Assembly: GCA_021324825.1 (NCBI GenBank)
Contig: JAJPII010000005.1
Location: 1 to 58,157, forward strand
DNA from: Spartobacteria bacterium
Lineage (GTDB): Bacteria > Verrucomicrobiota > Verrucomicrobiia > Chthoniobacterales > Chthoniobacteraceae
DNA: 58,157 bases
Direction: 5' to 3'
In this document: one piece after another, positions 25,280-35,356 of the stretch
Layout of the letters: each line of letters begins with the position of its first letter
Position numbering within the stretch: position 1 is the first letter of the stretch
Program-made: the position numbers and the translations under genes
The notes under the pieces: generated by a model
Seen by the model: only the letters and a program-made list of their open reading frames with translations
Database searches by the model: none
What the model was told of the DNA's origin: nothing

Positions 25280-26008
25280 TCACCCCCGTGTTTCCGAAAT
25301 GAACGCGGAAACGGCGGCGCGGATGTCATCCGCGACCCGGGCTTTGCGCGAGACGAACTTCGGCTTGAACCACGGGAAGAGGCCGATGAGGTCATGCGTG
25401 ACCAGGATCTGTCCGTCGCAGTCCGCGCCCGACCCGATGCCGATGGTCGGGATGGCCAGCCGCGCGGTGATTTCCTTCGCCACGCGCGCTTCGACCAGCT
25501 CGAGAACAACGGCAACGGCTCCCGCGCGCTCAACCGCCATGGCGTCGTTGATCAATGCCGCGGAGCCTTCCGCCGTCGTTCCTTTCAAATGATACCCTCC
25601 TTCCTCGCGGATGCTCTGCGGCAGCATGCCGATATGGCCGCAGACGGGAATGCCCGCCGCGACGATTCCCGCGATGCGCGCTTCGTGGGAGACGCCGCCC
25701 TCCAGCTTCACGGCTTGCGCGCCGGCGTCCACGAGCCGCCGCGCGTTCGCGACCGCGTCATTCGGCGTGTCGTAGCTTCCGAACGGCAGATCGGCGATGA
25801 CGAGCGCGCGTTTGACCCCGCGCGCAGCCGCCGCGCAGTGGTGCACCATGTCGGCCATCGTGACGTGCGTCGTGTCCGGGTAGCCGAGGACGACCATCCC
25901 CAGCGAATCGCCGACGAGGATGATATCGACGCCCGCCTCGTCCAGCAGCCGCGCGACCGGGTAGTCGTAGGCCGTGAGCGCGGCGAGCCTGCCCTTCCTT
26001 ATTTCCAT
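25280..26008 (-). CDS. panB: 3-methyl-2-oxobutanoate hydroxymethyltransferase
   Basis: The first committed enzyme of pantothenate synthesis, transferring a hydroxymethyl group from methylene-THF to ketoisovalerate. The family pattern is clear: LTAYDYPVARLLDEAGVD, VGDSLGMVVLGYPDTTHVT, KLEGG, GHIGMLPQ and IGIGSGADCDGQILV. The start at 26008 gives a normal N-terminus and overlaps the folK end by ten bases; an upstream in-frame ATG at 26053 would lie within folK. PanC is encoded separately at 39169. The pairing with folK, the folate gene, is sensible because PanB needs a folate donor. Confidence 0.95.
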   Translation of the reverse strand: MEIRKGRLAALTAYDYPVARLLDEAGVDIILVGDSLGMVVLGYPDTTHVTMADMVHHCAAAARGVKRALVIADLPFGSYDTPNDAVANARRLVDAGAQAVKLEGGVSHEARIAGIVAAGIPVCGHIGMLPQSIREEGGYHLKGTTAEGSAALINDAMAVERAGAVAVVLELVEARVAKEITARLAIPTIGIGSGADCDGQILVTHDLIGLFPWFKPKFVSRKARVADDIRAAVSAFISETRG

Positions 26009-26481
26009 TGGGGATGGTCCGAGTAAAGTTTCACGTCCGCCGCCGGAGCGCACTGGATGAGGTCGGAGACAAGTTCGGGCCGGATGTCGCGCAGGGGAAT
26101 GAGGACGAATCGCCGAAGATGCATTCTGGGGTGGGGGAGGAGGATTTCGCCGGATTCGAGAACGGTGTCGCCCGCGTAAAGCGCATCGAGATCGAGAGTC
26201 CGGGGCGCGTTGCGCGGCCTTGTGTCCGGCCGCCCCGACTTTCGCTCGATGGCTTGCAAAGCCTCCAGCAACGTAGCGGGATCGCCCGCGAATTCAATCT
26301 CGACCGCGGCGTTCAGATAAGGCGCGGCGCCCGGCGGGCAATCCACCGGTTCCGTTTCCCAAACCCTGGAACAGAGCATCGGCTCGCCGCCTTGGTGCAA
26401 AGCCGCGAGCGCCTCCCGCGCCCGCCGAAGGTTTTCCATCCGGTCGCCCAGGTTCGAGCCAAGGGCAATGCCGCATCTCAT
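25999..26481 (-). CDS. folK: 2-amino-4-hydroxy-6-hydroxymethyldihydropteridine pyrophosphokinase
   Basis: It pyrophosphorylates the pterin precursor of folate. At 160 residues it is a typical monofunctional HPPK. It starts CGIALGSNLGDRMENL and has the signature RPRNAPRTLDLDALY, containing the magnesium-binding acidic pair, followed by LPHPRMHLRRFVLIPL. It lies five bases downstream of an unknown gene and overlaps panB, forming the distal part of a minus-strand operon. Confidence 0.95.
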   Translation of the reverse strand: MRCGIALGSNLGDRMENLRRAREALAALHQGGEPMLCSRVWETEPVDCPPGAAPYLNAAVEIEFAGDPATLLEALQAIERKSGRPDTRPRNAPRTLDLDALYAGDTVLESGEILLPHPRMHLRRFVLIPLRDIRPELVSDLIQCAPAADVKLYSDHPQWK

Positions 26482-26486
26482 GCGGC

Positions 26487-27188
26487 TTATTCTAGCGCAT
26501 GGGGAGCGTTAAGCGCGAGGATGCGTTCTTGCTTCGCCTTGTAGTCGAGCGCATGGAAGTGGCGGATTTCATCGATGCGCCGCGCTGCGTTCAACGTGTC
26601 CAGGTATTGGGTGTATTTCGCGGCAAGCTCGTTGGTTTCCAGGTAGCGTCCGCGAAGATTGGGGTCGGAATAAGCGTTCGCGCTCTGGGTGCAGAAAAGG
26701 TGGAAGCGCAGCCAGCGCCTGTCCGTCCGCGAAGTTTTCTGGGTCTTGCGGAAGAAGGCGACGAAGAGGAGCAGGACGAGATAGGTGTCGACCTGGGCTT
26801 GCAATTCGAGATTGCGGGCGAAGTCCTCGCTGTGGATTTCGCGGACGCCGGCCTTGAATTGCAGGGCGGCGTGGAGCGCGTGGTTTATCTCCTCCACGAA
26901 CGCGATGAGCGAGCGGATATTGGAATCGGACAAACCATGGCGCGGATCGTATTTCTCCAACTGGTCGATGAGCCACCGCGAGTAATAGATCCCGACATAA
27001 AGCTGGTCCTTCGAACGCCGGAGGAAGGTGCAGGCCATCTCGCTCAACTCGCGCGCGGAGGCGCCTGCGAGCCTGCTTAGCTGGCCCCGGCGTTTGCTGT
27101 CGATGAGGCAATCCTCCAGGTTTATTCCCACCTGGGCGTAGGTGCGCTCGAAGAGGTTCTGGATTTCGCTAAACAAGGTGGGGCGCAT
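26487..27188 (-). CDS. Hypothetical protein, second of an overlapping unknown pair
   Basis: A 233-residue protein I cannot assign. It looks soluble and largely helical, with many charged residues, no signal peptide and no recognisable catalytic motif. Visible stretches include YVGIYYSRWLIDQLEKYDP, a hydrophobic QVDTYLVLLLFVAFFRKTQ and DRRWLRFHLFCTQSANAYSD. Its start overlaps the end of the gene at 27169-27858 by 20 bases, so the two are probably made together. It is followed by folK after five bases. The composition matches core genes, so recent transfer is unlikely. Confidence 0.7.
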   Translation of the reverse strand: MRPTLFSEIQNLFERTYAQVGINLEDCLIDSKRRGQLSRLAGASARELSEMACTFLRRSKDQLYVGIYYSRWLIDQLEKYDPRHGLSDSNIRSLIAFVEEINHALHAALQFKAGVREIHSEDFARNLELQAQVDTYLVLLLFVAFFRKTQKTSRTDRRWLRFHLFCTQSANAYSDPNLRGRYLETNELAAKYTQYLDTLNAARRIDEIRHFHALDYKAKQERILALNAPHALE

Positions 27189-27858
27189 AGTCTTCGTCGA
27201 GATTCAGCAACCGGTCGGAGAGATGGTTCAGCGCGACCCGTATGGGGCGGAAGTCGCTCGCGAGCGCTTCGTAGATGGAGCTAAGTTCCGCCGAGCGCGC
27301 CACGGAGTGGTTCGCCACCACTTTGTAATTCATCCGCCCCAGGTCTTCGTAAAATGAGAAGTCGGGCGCGCCCCGCTGCGTGCGGCGCAGTACGTTTTCA
27401 TGAAAGATGCCGCTGAGGAAGAGCGAGTAGTTCCCGACGTGCGCGCGGATGAGGAACGTCTGCACGGGCGAGGCGTTGCGCAGCGCGAGCAGCATGTCCG
27501 AGATATATTCGACCGGGTTGCCGGGTTCGCTTGCCGGAGTCGCGAGCCGCGCGGTGCGGGAAAATGCTTCGAGCAGGGACGCCACGTAGTCGCTCAGCGG
27601 CCTGTCGTTGATTCCTGTCTCTTTTAATACATGCCTGGTGAGGACGTAAAAATAAAATTGTGGCGAAATAGACAGGGTCGCCTGTGTGGTAAGCAGGGCC
27701 TGGAAGAGCAATTCGTGGTCGAGAATCGCATCCCGCGAATCGAGGTCAACCAGGAGGTCCACCAAGGTGACAGCGTCCGCTTTGGACTTGCTGAGTGTCT
27801 TCACAACGAAGTCGAAATCCTCCGCCGTGAACCGCGCCCGACAATTTGCTTTGATCAT
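27169..27858 (-). CDS. Hypothetical protein, first of an overlapping unknown pair
   Basis: A 229-residue protein with no family I recognise. It looks helical and soluble: FTAEDFDFVVKTLSKSKAD, then DHELLFQALLTTQATLSISP, FYFYVLTRHVLKETGI and YISDMLLALRNASP. No signal peptide, P-loop or metal motif is visible. It lies 33 bases downstream of the glycosyltransferase at 27892 and overlaps the next unknown gene by 20 bases. The tight pairing suggests that the two products work together. Confidence 0.7.
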   Translation of the reverse strand: MIKANCRARFTAEDFDFVVKTLSKSKADAVTLVDLLVDLDSRDAILDHELLFQALLTTQATLSISPQFYFYVLTRHVLKETGINDRPLSDYVASLLEAFSRTARLATPASEPGNPVEYISDMLLALRNASPVQTFLIRAHVGNYSLFLSGIFHENVLRRTQRGAPDFSFYEDLGRMNYKVVANHSVARSAELSSIYEALASDFRPIRVALNHLSDRLLNLDEDYAPHLV

Positions 27859-27891
27859 CGGGGCTTTTGGGGGAGCACCCGGCGTGCCAAG

Positions 27892-28635
27892 TTAAGGGAA
27901 GTGGGCCGGTTTCATCAAGCCCATCCGGGCCAGCCGGAACTCGACCGCCGTGGCGAGGCAGCCGAAGCCGTAGCGAAGGCTCCGCGTGAAATTGATCGAG
28001 GAGGCTTCGGGGAAGTATTTCGTCGGGCAGCTCACTTCGGCGATGGGGTGGCCGAACCACAGAATCTGGGCGAGCATCTGGTTGTCGAAAACGAAGTCGT
28101 CGGAATTCCGGTCGAGCGGCAGTTTTTGCAGCAGCTCGCGGGAAAACGCGCGGTAACCGGTGTGGTATTCGGAGAGCTTGGCGCCGAGCAGGAGATTCTC
28201 GCAGAAGGTCAGGAACCGGTTGGAGACGTATTTCCAATGGGGCATGCCGCCCTCCCTGGCGTAGCCGCCAAGGATGCGCGAGCCGAGCACGCACGGGTAG
28301 AGACCGCTGGCGATGAGCGCCGCCATCGCCGGGATGAGCTTGGGCGTGTATTGGTAGTCCGGGTGGACCATGATGATGATGTCCGCGCCTTCCTCGAGGG
28401 CGATGCGGTAGCACGTTTTCTGGTTTCCGCCGTAGCCCTTGTTCCTGGCGTGGATGTGAACCGTGGTGTCGGGAAGCCCGCGCGCGATGGCGGCGGTGTC
28501 GTCGTCGCTCCGGTCGTCGACGAGGATGACGTGGTCCACGATCCCTTGTTCGAGGACTTCCCGGTGCGTGATTTCCAGGGTCTTGGCGGCGTTGTAGGCC
28601 GGCATGACGACGATGATCCTCTTGTCTTTGAGCAT
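27892..28635 (-). CDS. Family-2 glycosyltransferase (dolichol-phosphate mannosyltransferase-like)
   Basis: A 247-residue cytoplasmic-facing GT-A enzyme. The nucleotide-sugar site begins IIVVMPAYNAAKTLE, VDDRSDDDT follows, and NKGYGGNQK and the acidic VHPDYQY complete the donor pocket. The arrangement is that of polyprenyl-phosphate mannosyl- or glucosyltransferases, although no C-terminal membrane domain is present. The lipid acceptor and sugar are inferred only. It is the first gene of a minus-strand cluster with two unknown genes, folK and panB, and is divergent from a response regulator. Confidence 0.88.
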   Translation of the reverse strand: MLKDKRIIVVMPAYNAAKTLEITHREVLEQGIVDHVILVDDRSDDDTAAIARGLPDTTVHIHARNKGYGGNQKTCYRIALEEGADIIIMVHPDYQYTPKLIPAMAALIASGLYPCVLGSRILGGYAREGGMPHWKYVSNRFLTFCENLLLGAKLSEYHTGYRAFSRELLQKLPLDRNSDDFVFDNQMLAQILWFGHPIAEVSCPTKYFPEASSINFTRSLRYGFGCLATAVEFRLARMGLMKPAHFP

Positions 28636-28678
28636 TTTAACCCTTGCAACCGGGCGGACGTTTCCCTATGCGAAGCAT

Positions 28679-29077
28679 GTGGAGAATCTAGGGAAGAAGA
28701 TCCTCGTGGTCGATGACGATGTGAGCATCCTTCGCCTGGTGCGGGAGTCGCTCACGGCGCTCCTCCGTTGCGAAGTCGAGACCACGCCGGACCCGGAATA
28801 CGCCTTCGAACTGGCGCTCCGGAAGCAGTACGACCTTTTTCTCTTCGATTTCTCGATGCCGTCCATCGACGGCGCGCTCCTTTATTCGCTGCTCTCGAAA
28901 GTCCACGAGATTGTGGCGCCCGGACGAAAATTTCCGCCCCTCATCCTCATGTCCGGGCACGCTTCGCATAAGAAAGCGCAGGACCTGTTGCGCCAGCCGG
29001 GCGTGCGCGGGCTGCTGGCCAAGCCGTTCACGATCGAGCGGCTTGTGGACAAAGTCTCCGAACTTGGCCGGAGTTAA
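28679..29077 (+). CDS. Single-domain response regulator
   Basis: A 132-residue receiver domain with no output domain. The acidic pocket is in ILVVDDD, the phosphorylated Asp in LFLFDFSMPSIDG, the conserved Ser/Thr position in ILMSGHA and the Lys in LLAKPFT. Such proteins pass phosphate to partners or act by protein contact. I set the start at GTG 28679 because upstream in-frame codons overlap the divergent glycosyltransferase start; the start is uncertain. No histidine kinase is adjacent. A dispersed repeat copy follows it. Confidence 0.82.
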   Translation: MENLGKKILVVDDDVSILRLVRESLTALLRCEVETTPDPEYAFELALRKQYDLFLFDFSMPSIDGALLYSLLSKVHEIVAPGRKFPPLILMSGHASHKKAQDLLRQPGVRGLLAKPFTIERLVDKVSELGRS

Positions 29078-29129
29078 AGGGGCTCTTTAGGGGCTCTTTT
29101 CGCCGCTCCCTGAGGCGGCGTCGTTATCG

Positions 29130-29185
29130 TTTAGGCGGCTGGCACAGCCGCCTCTACAACAACGAGGAGGTGCATGACTCGCTCC
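29130..29185. repeat. Dispersed intergenic repeat, copy B
   Basis: Read on the minus strand this holds GAGCGAGTCATGCACC and then TTGTAGAGGCGGCTGTGCC with AGCCGCCT, nearly the same as copy D. GGCGGCT and AGCCGCC form a short hairpin. It lies between the convergent ends of the response regulator (29077) and the DUF2934 gene (29205). Just upstream, GGGGCTCTTT is repeated twice at 29079-29099. Confidence 0.75.
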
Positions 29186-29204
29186 AAGGGGGCCGGGAGG
29201 AGAT

Positions 29205-29519
29205 CTAAGCTTTCTTCTTCGGCTTTTTCAGTTCGGCGCGGAGCTGGCGTTCGGCTTCGTGCCAATCGTCGTGGTGGCTCCCGTGCACGCCGTGCTGGCG
29301 GCGCTTCTCGGAAATGAAATACGCGCGAAGGGCGATGTCGTCGGTCGTGATGGTCGCGGCGGCCGGGGTTGAAGAGGCGGGTTTCTTCGGCGCGGCGGCG
29401 CGGCGCTTGGGCGCCGCGGGCGGCGCCGGCGTCTTCGCCTTTTTAGCCGGCTTTTCCGCGGCGGCTGCACTCCCGACAAGTCCCTCGCCGGTATTTTTCT
29501 GGTCTTTCTTTTTCCCCAT
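29205..29519 (-). CDS. DUF2934-domain protein with Ala/Pro/Lys-rich N-terminus
   Basis: A 104-residue protein. The first 55 residues are low-complexity Lys, Ala and Pro. The last 45 match DUF2934 (IALRAYFISEKRRQHG, then DDWHEAERQLRAEL), a short domain of unknown function found singly or as fusions in many proteobacteria, acidobacteria and verrucomicrobia. The basic tail (KKPKKKA) and N-terminus suggest nucleic-acid binding, which is inference. It is divergent from the membrane protein at 29582. Confidence 0.8.
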   Translation of the reverse strand: MGKKKDQKNTGEGLVGSAAAAEKPAKKAKTPAPPAAPKRRAAAPKKPASSTPAAATITTDDIALRAYFISEKRRQHGVHGSHHDDWHEAERQLRAELKKPKKKA

Positions 29520-29581
29520 GTGATGTAAGATTTCGGGGAGGATACTGCTTTTGCCGAAGCTGTAAACCGAAAATTTAACGA

Positions 29582-29989
29582 ATGAGACCGTTCGTCACAC
29601 GCTGGTTTGTCACAACCCTGGCCGTTCTGGCCGCGGCCCAACTGCCGGGCATCCACTCCACGAGCCTGCTTTCCCTCTTGATCGCCTCGCTCCTGTTCGG
29701 CGTCGTCAACGCGCTCGTGCGGCCCGTGGTGCTGCTGCTGAGCCTGCCGCTCATCGTCGTCACCCTGGGATTCTTCATCCTCATCGTCAATGCGCTCATG
29801 CTTTACTTCGTGGCGTTCCTGACGCCGGGATTTTATGTGGATGGCTTCGGAAGCGCGTTCCTGGGCGCCATCGTCATCTCGATTGTAAGCTGGCTCTTGA
29901 GCGCCTTCTTCCGGGAGGAGAACGGGCGCATCCGGGTCATAACCCGGGAGCGGGGCATGAAAACTGTTTCTGGCAGAGTCATTGAATGA
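29582..29989 (+). CDS. Phage-holin-4/YvlD-family membrane protein
   Basis: A 135-residue membrane protein with four hydrophobic segments (TLAVLAAAQLPGI; LLIASLLFGVVNALVRP; VVTLGFFILIVNALMLYFV; GAIVISIVSWLLSAFF). The NALVRP and ALMLYFVAFLTPGF motifs are those of the YvlD/DUF360 family, often labelled four-TM phage holin, although most members are housekeeping envelope proteins. It overlaps the Anbu gene by four bases and starts a three-gene operon with it and trpF. Confidence 0.88.
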   Translation: MRPFVTRWFVTTLAVLAAAQLPGIHSTSLLSLLIASLLFGVVNALVRPVVLLLSLPLIVVTLGFFILIVNALMLYFVAFLTPGFYVDGFGSAFLGAIVISIVSWLLSAFFREENGRIRVITRERGMKTVSGRVIE

Positions 29990-30759
29990 CTTACTGCCTT
30001 AGTCTCCTTTGCAAGCAGGGCGCGGTTTTTCTCTCCGACTCGCGCACCAGCGCGGGCATGGATAACATCACCATCCACCCGAAGATGCGGCTCTACAGCA
30101 GCCCGGGGGAACGGGTCATCTGCCTCATGACCTCGGGGAATCTCTCGCTGACGCAAACCGTGGCGGCGTTGATCGACGAAGACTCGGGCCGGGCCGTCAA
30201 GGAGCCGGGCTTTCCCCATCTGCTGAATCAGCCGACCATGTATGAGACGGCGCGCTACGTGGGATTGAAAATCCGCCAGGTGGAAAGCCTGGATCGCAAC
30301 GCGCTGGAAAGGGACCGGTACAGCTTCGACATCAACATCCTCGTGGGCGGGCAGGTTATCGGTTCGCCCCCGGAGATATTTCGCGTTTACCCGCAGGGGA
30401 ACACGATGCATGCCGATCACGACTCGCCCTTCCTTCAAATCGGCGAGTTCAAGTATGGCAAGCCGATCCTCGACCGCGGGTTCACCTACGGCACGCCGCT
30501 CGCCGAAGCGGTGAAATTCGGCGTCCTTTCCCTGGAAGCGACCATGAAGAGCAACGTCTCCGTCGGCACGCCTTTCGACATTTTCTGTTACGAGAAGGAC
30601 ACCTTCGAAGTGAAATACCGTTCCCGGCTCGAGGAGGGCGATCCTTACATGCGAACGGTGCGGAAGAAGTGGCAGGACGGGCTTTCCAAGCTGGTCGCGC
30701 AGATGCCCTGCCTCGTTTTCCAAGGCGTCGAGACGCAGCCCGGCCAGAGGATGGAATGA
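29986..30759 (+). CDS. Anbu-type proteasome-related peptidase
   Basis: A 257-residue homologue of Anbu (predicted proteasome-type protease, related to HslV and 20S beta subunits). The N-terminus MTYCLSLL places the nucleophile Thr2 directly after the initiator Met. FLSDSRTSAGMDNI and ICLMTSGNLSLTQTV are diagnostic. Anbu forms large self-assembled rings in the cytoplasm with little known proteolysis. Anbu genes usually sit with a transglutaminase-like, an alpha-E and an ATP-grasp-like gene; none is adjacent here. It is coupled by ATGA overlaps to a membrane protein upstream and trpF downstream. Confidence 0.9.
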   Translation: MTYCLSLLCKQGAVFLSDSRTSAGMDNITIHPKMRLYSSPGERVICLMTSGNLSLTQTVAALIDEDSGRAVKEPGFPHLLNQPTMYETARYVGLKIRQVESLDRNALERDRYSFDINILVGGQVIGSPPEIFRVYPQGNTMHADHDSPFLQIGEFKYGKPILDRGFTYGTPLAEAVKFGVLSLEATMKSNVSVGTPFDIFCYEKDTFEVKYRSRLEEGDPYMRTVRKKWQDGLSKLVAQMPCLVFQGVETQPGQRME

Positions 30760-31400
30760 GCGGGTTGCTGTTTGGCGGCGCGGGCCGGACGCGCGTGAAG
30801 ATATGCGGCGTCACCAACCGGGCCGACGCGGAAACGGCCGTCGAGCTGGGAGCCGACGCGCTGGGCTTCAACCTGTTCCCGGGTTCGAAGCGGCACATAA
30901 TCCTGGATAAGGAAGCAGGCTGGATAGCGGAACTGCCGGTAACGAAAGTCGCCGTCATGGTGAATCCCACGCTCGGGGAGATCGAATCGGCCATGGGCGC
31001 GGTGGACATCATCCAGCTTCACGGCGCGGAGGACGGCCCGTTCTGCGCGCTCGTGGCGGGGCGCGGCGTCCCGTTTGTCAAAGCGGTCGCTCTCCGCGAC
31101 GGCCTGGATATCGGCGGTTTTCGCGACGCGGGGGCCATTCTCCTCGATACGTATACGAAGAGCGGATTCGGAGGCACCGGGGAATTGCTCGACCTGGAGA
31201 TGGCGAAGAAATTCGCCGCGCTTCACCGGGATATTCGCCTGATTATCTCGGGCGGCCTCCGTCCCGAAAACGTCGCGGGCGTCGTCCGCGCGCTGCGGCC
31301 GTATGCGGTCGACGTCGCCAGCGGAGTCGAGAGCGAACCGCGGCGCAAAGACCGCAAACTCCTCGCGGGCTTCCTCGAAGCCGTCCGCGCGGCGGAGTAG
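30756..31400 (+). CDS. trpF: Phosphoribosylanthranilate isomerase
   Basis: A 214-residue TIM-barrel enzyme of tryptophan synthesis. Motifs are VKICGVTNRADAE (the catalytic Cys), GFNLFPGSKR, VAVMVNP, QLHGAEDG, LLDTYTKSGFGGTG (catalytic Asp) and ISGGLRPENV followed by VDVASGVE. The start ATG overlaps the Anbu stop (ATGA). No other trp gene is in the window, so the gene is a scattered single member of the pathway. Confidence 0.95.
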   Translation: MSGLLFGGAGRTRVKICGVTNRADAETAVELGADALGFNLFPGSKRHIILDKEAGWIAELPVTKVAVMVNPTLGEIESAMGAVDIIQLHGAEDGPFCALVAGRGVPFVKAVALRDGLDIGGFRDAGAILLDTYTKSGFGGTGELLDLEMAKKFAALHRDIRLIISGGLRPENVAGVVRALRPYAVDVASGVESEPRRKDRKLLAGFLEAVRAAE

Positions 31401-31492
31401 TTTTTTTCAGAAAAACGAGCCGGGCGCGCCATGCGTGGTCCGCTTCATGCTTTTTACATCTGGCAACTCAGAAAACGGAAAAGCACCCAACC

Positions 31493-33232
31493 ATGCACCG
31501 ATCCTATCCTCTTATCTTCGCCGTTTGCGCTTTCTCCGCCGTCAGCGCGCAAGATGCCACCCCGGCCCCGCCCGCCCTGCCGCCGGCCTCCACGCCGCTG
31601 GCCGCTCCCGCCGCGCCGCTCACCCCCGGCGCGCCCGAACAACCCTCTTCCATCGAGCCGCCCATCGCCCCGCCTCCGGGAACTCCCAACGCTTCTCCCG
31701 CTCCCGCCGGCGAGATCAAGACCATCGGGGCCGGCGGCCGCTCCCTGAATGAATTCCAGGGCGACGACGTAGCGCAAGTGCTTCGCCTCCTCGCCCGCCA
31801 GGCGAAGATCGATCTCATCGTCAGCGAAAAAGTCACCGGCACCGTCACGATGCGGCTGGAGAACAAGTCGCCGCTGGACACCATCAAGATCATCGTCAAC
31901 TCGAAGGGCCTCATCATGGACCAGGCCGACGGCGTCTATTATATAAAGACGCAGGAGGAAAAGACGCAGGAACCGACCCAGAGCGCCTTCTACTCCTTCA
32001 ACTACGCCAAGGCGGAAACGATAGCGCCCATGTTGAAAGGGCAGTTGCAAAGCGGGGCCGATCCCCAAGTCGACACCCGCACCAACACCATCTTCTATCG
32101 CGAGAGGAAATCGAACCTCCCGAACGTGCGGCTCTTCCTGGAGACGGTCGACATGCCGACCAAGCAGGTCATGATCGAAGCCCGGCTCGTCGAAGTCACA
32201 GCGAACCCGAAGCAAAGCTACGGCATCAACTGGGCGGGCACGGTGGGCGGTTCCACTTCGCCGCAGACGTTCCGCTACGGCGGTTCCACCCCCGCTGCGT
32301 TCAGCTTCACCAACGCCACGAACCCGACCACCGGCGCCGTCACGCCCACCCTCACGCAGACATCCATCCCCTCGGCGGTGGTCAATTCGAACGGCTCGCT
32401 CGCCCCGCAGGATTTCCTGACGCACGGCCTCGGGAGCAACCTGTTCCAGGCCATCAACGGCCAGTTGGCGATCCTGGATGTCCCGTCCTTCTCGGCCACC
32501 TTGCGGCTCTTGAATGAAGATTCCGACGCCCAATTCCTGGCGCACCCGCGCGTCGTCACGACCAACGGCGTCAAGGCCACCATCAAGATCACGGAGAACC
32601 AGCCCGTGCCTCAGCTCAACTTCAACGAGCAGACGGCCACCGCGGTCTTTGGCGGATTCATCGACAAGGAATACGGCAACACCCTCGTGGTGACGCCGAC
32701 CATCAACAAAGACCGTTTCGTCACCCTCCAGGTGCAGCCGGAGATCAGCAACAAGGTCGCCGACGCCACCTTCACGTTCGCGGGCGCCACGGTCTCCAGC
32801 CCCATCATCGACAAGCGCACGCTCGATTCCATCGTCCTCATCAAGAGCGGCGACACGCTTGCCATAGGCGGCCTCCTCCAGGATCAGACGATCAAGTCCA
32901 CGACCAAGGTGCCGCTGCTGGGCGATCTCCCGATCGTCGGCTACGCCTTCCAGGAGCACCTGAATTCCAGGCAGAAGCGCAACCTGCTGGTCTTCGTCAC
33001 GCCCACCATCATCGACCAGGGCTACGGCACCGGGCTGGAAGACCAGGTCAACGGCCTGCACCATTCCGGCGAGGAATACGCCGACCCGAACGGCTGGAGG
33101 AACAACGCAAAGGGCGCGATCCGCGTCGTCCCCACCTCGAACCGCGAGATTTCAGCCGACTACCCCGTTCCCGGCACGCCGATGGCGCCCGTGAAGGTCT
33201 CCTACAAATCCGACCCCACCGAGCGCGACTGA
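31493..33232 (+). CDS. Secretin-family outer-membrane channel (type II/IV pilus type)
   Basis: A 579-residue exported protein. It has a signal peptide (residues 1-19), a Pro/Ala-rich linker (about 22-75), an STN/N0-like domain (FQGDDVAQVLRLLARQAKIDLIV), an N1-like domain with YIKTQEE to VDMPTKQVMIEARLVEV, and a C-terminal secretin core with GGLLQDQTIKSTTKVPLLGD and PIVGYAF, ending in NLLVFVTPTII. Secretins form rings in the outer membrane for secretion, pili or phage export. No pil or gsp gene is adjacent, so the machine it serves is unknown. A strong terminator follows. Confidence 0.9.
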   Translation: MHRSYPLIFAVCAFSAVSAQDATPAPPALPPASTPLAAPAAPLTPGAPEQPSSIEPPIAPPPGTPNASPAPAGEIKTIGAGGRSLNEFQGDDVAQVLRLLARQAKIDLIVSEKVTGTVTMRLENKSPLDTIKIIVNSKGLIMDQADGVYYIKTQEEKTQEPTQSAFYSFNYAKAETIAPMLKGQLQSGADPQVDTRTNTIFYRERKSNLPNVRLFLETVDMPTKQVMIEARLVEVTANPKQSYGINWAGTVGGSTSPQTFRYGGSTPAAFSFTNATNPTTGAVTPTLTQTSIPSAVVNSNGSLAPQDFLTHGLGSNLFQAINGQLAILDVPSFSATLRLLNEDSDAQFLAHPRVVTTNGVKATIKITENQPVPQLNFNEQTATAVFGGFIDKEYGNTLVVTPTINKDRFVTLQVQPEISNKVADATFTFAGATVSSPIIDKRTLDSIVLIKSGDTLAIGGLLQDQTIKSTTKVPLLGDLPIVGYAFQEHLNSRQKRNLLVFVTPTIIDQGYGTGLEDQVNGLHHSGEEYADPNGWRNNAKGAIRVVPTSNREISADYPVPGTPMAPVKVSYKSDPTERD

Positions 33233-33254
33233 CAAGACTTAAGACTTCCTGTAG

Positions 33255-35347
<2,093 letters not shown>

Positions 35348-35356
35348 CCGCGGAGC

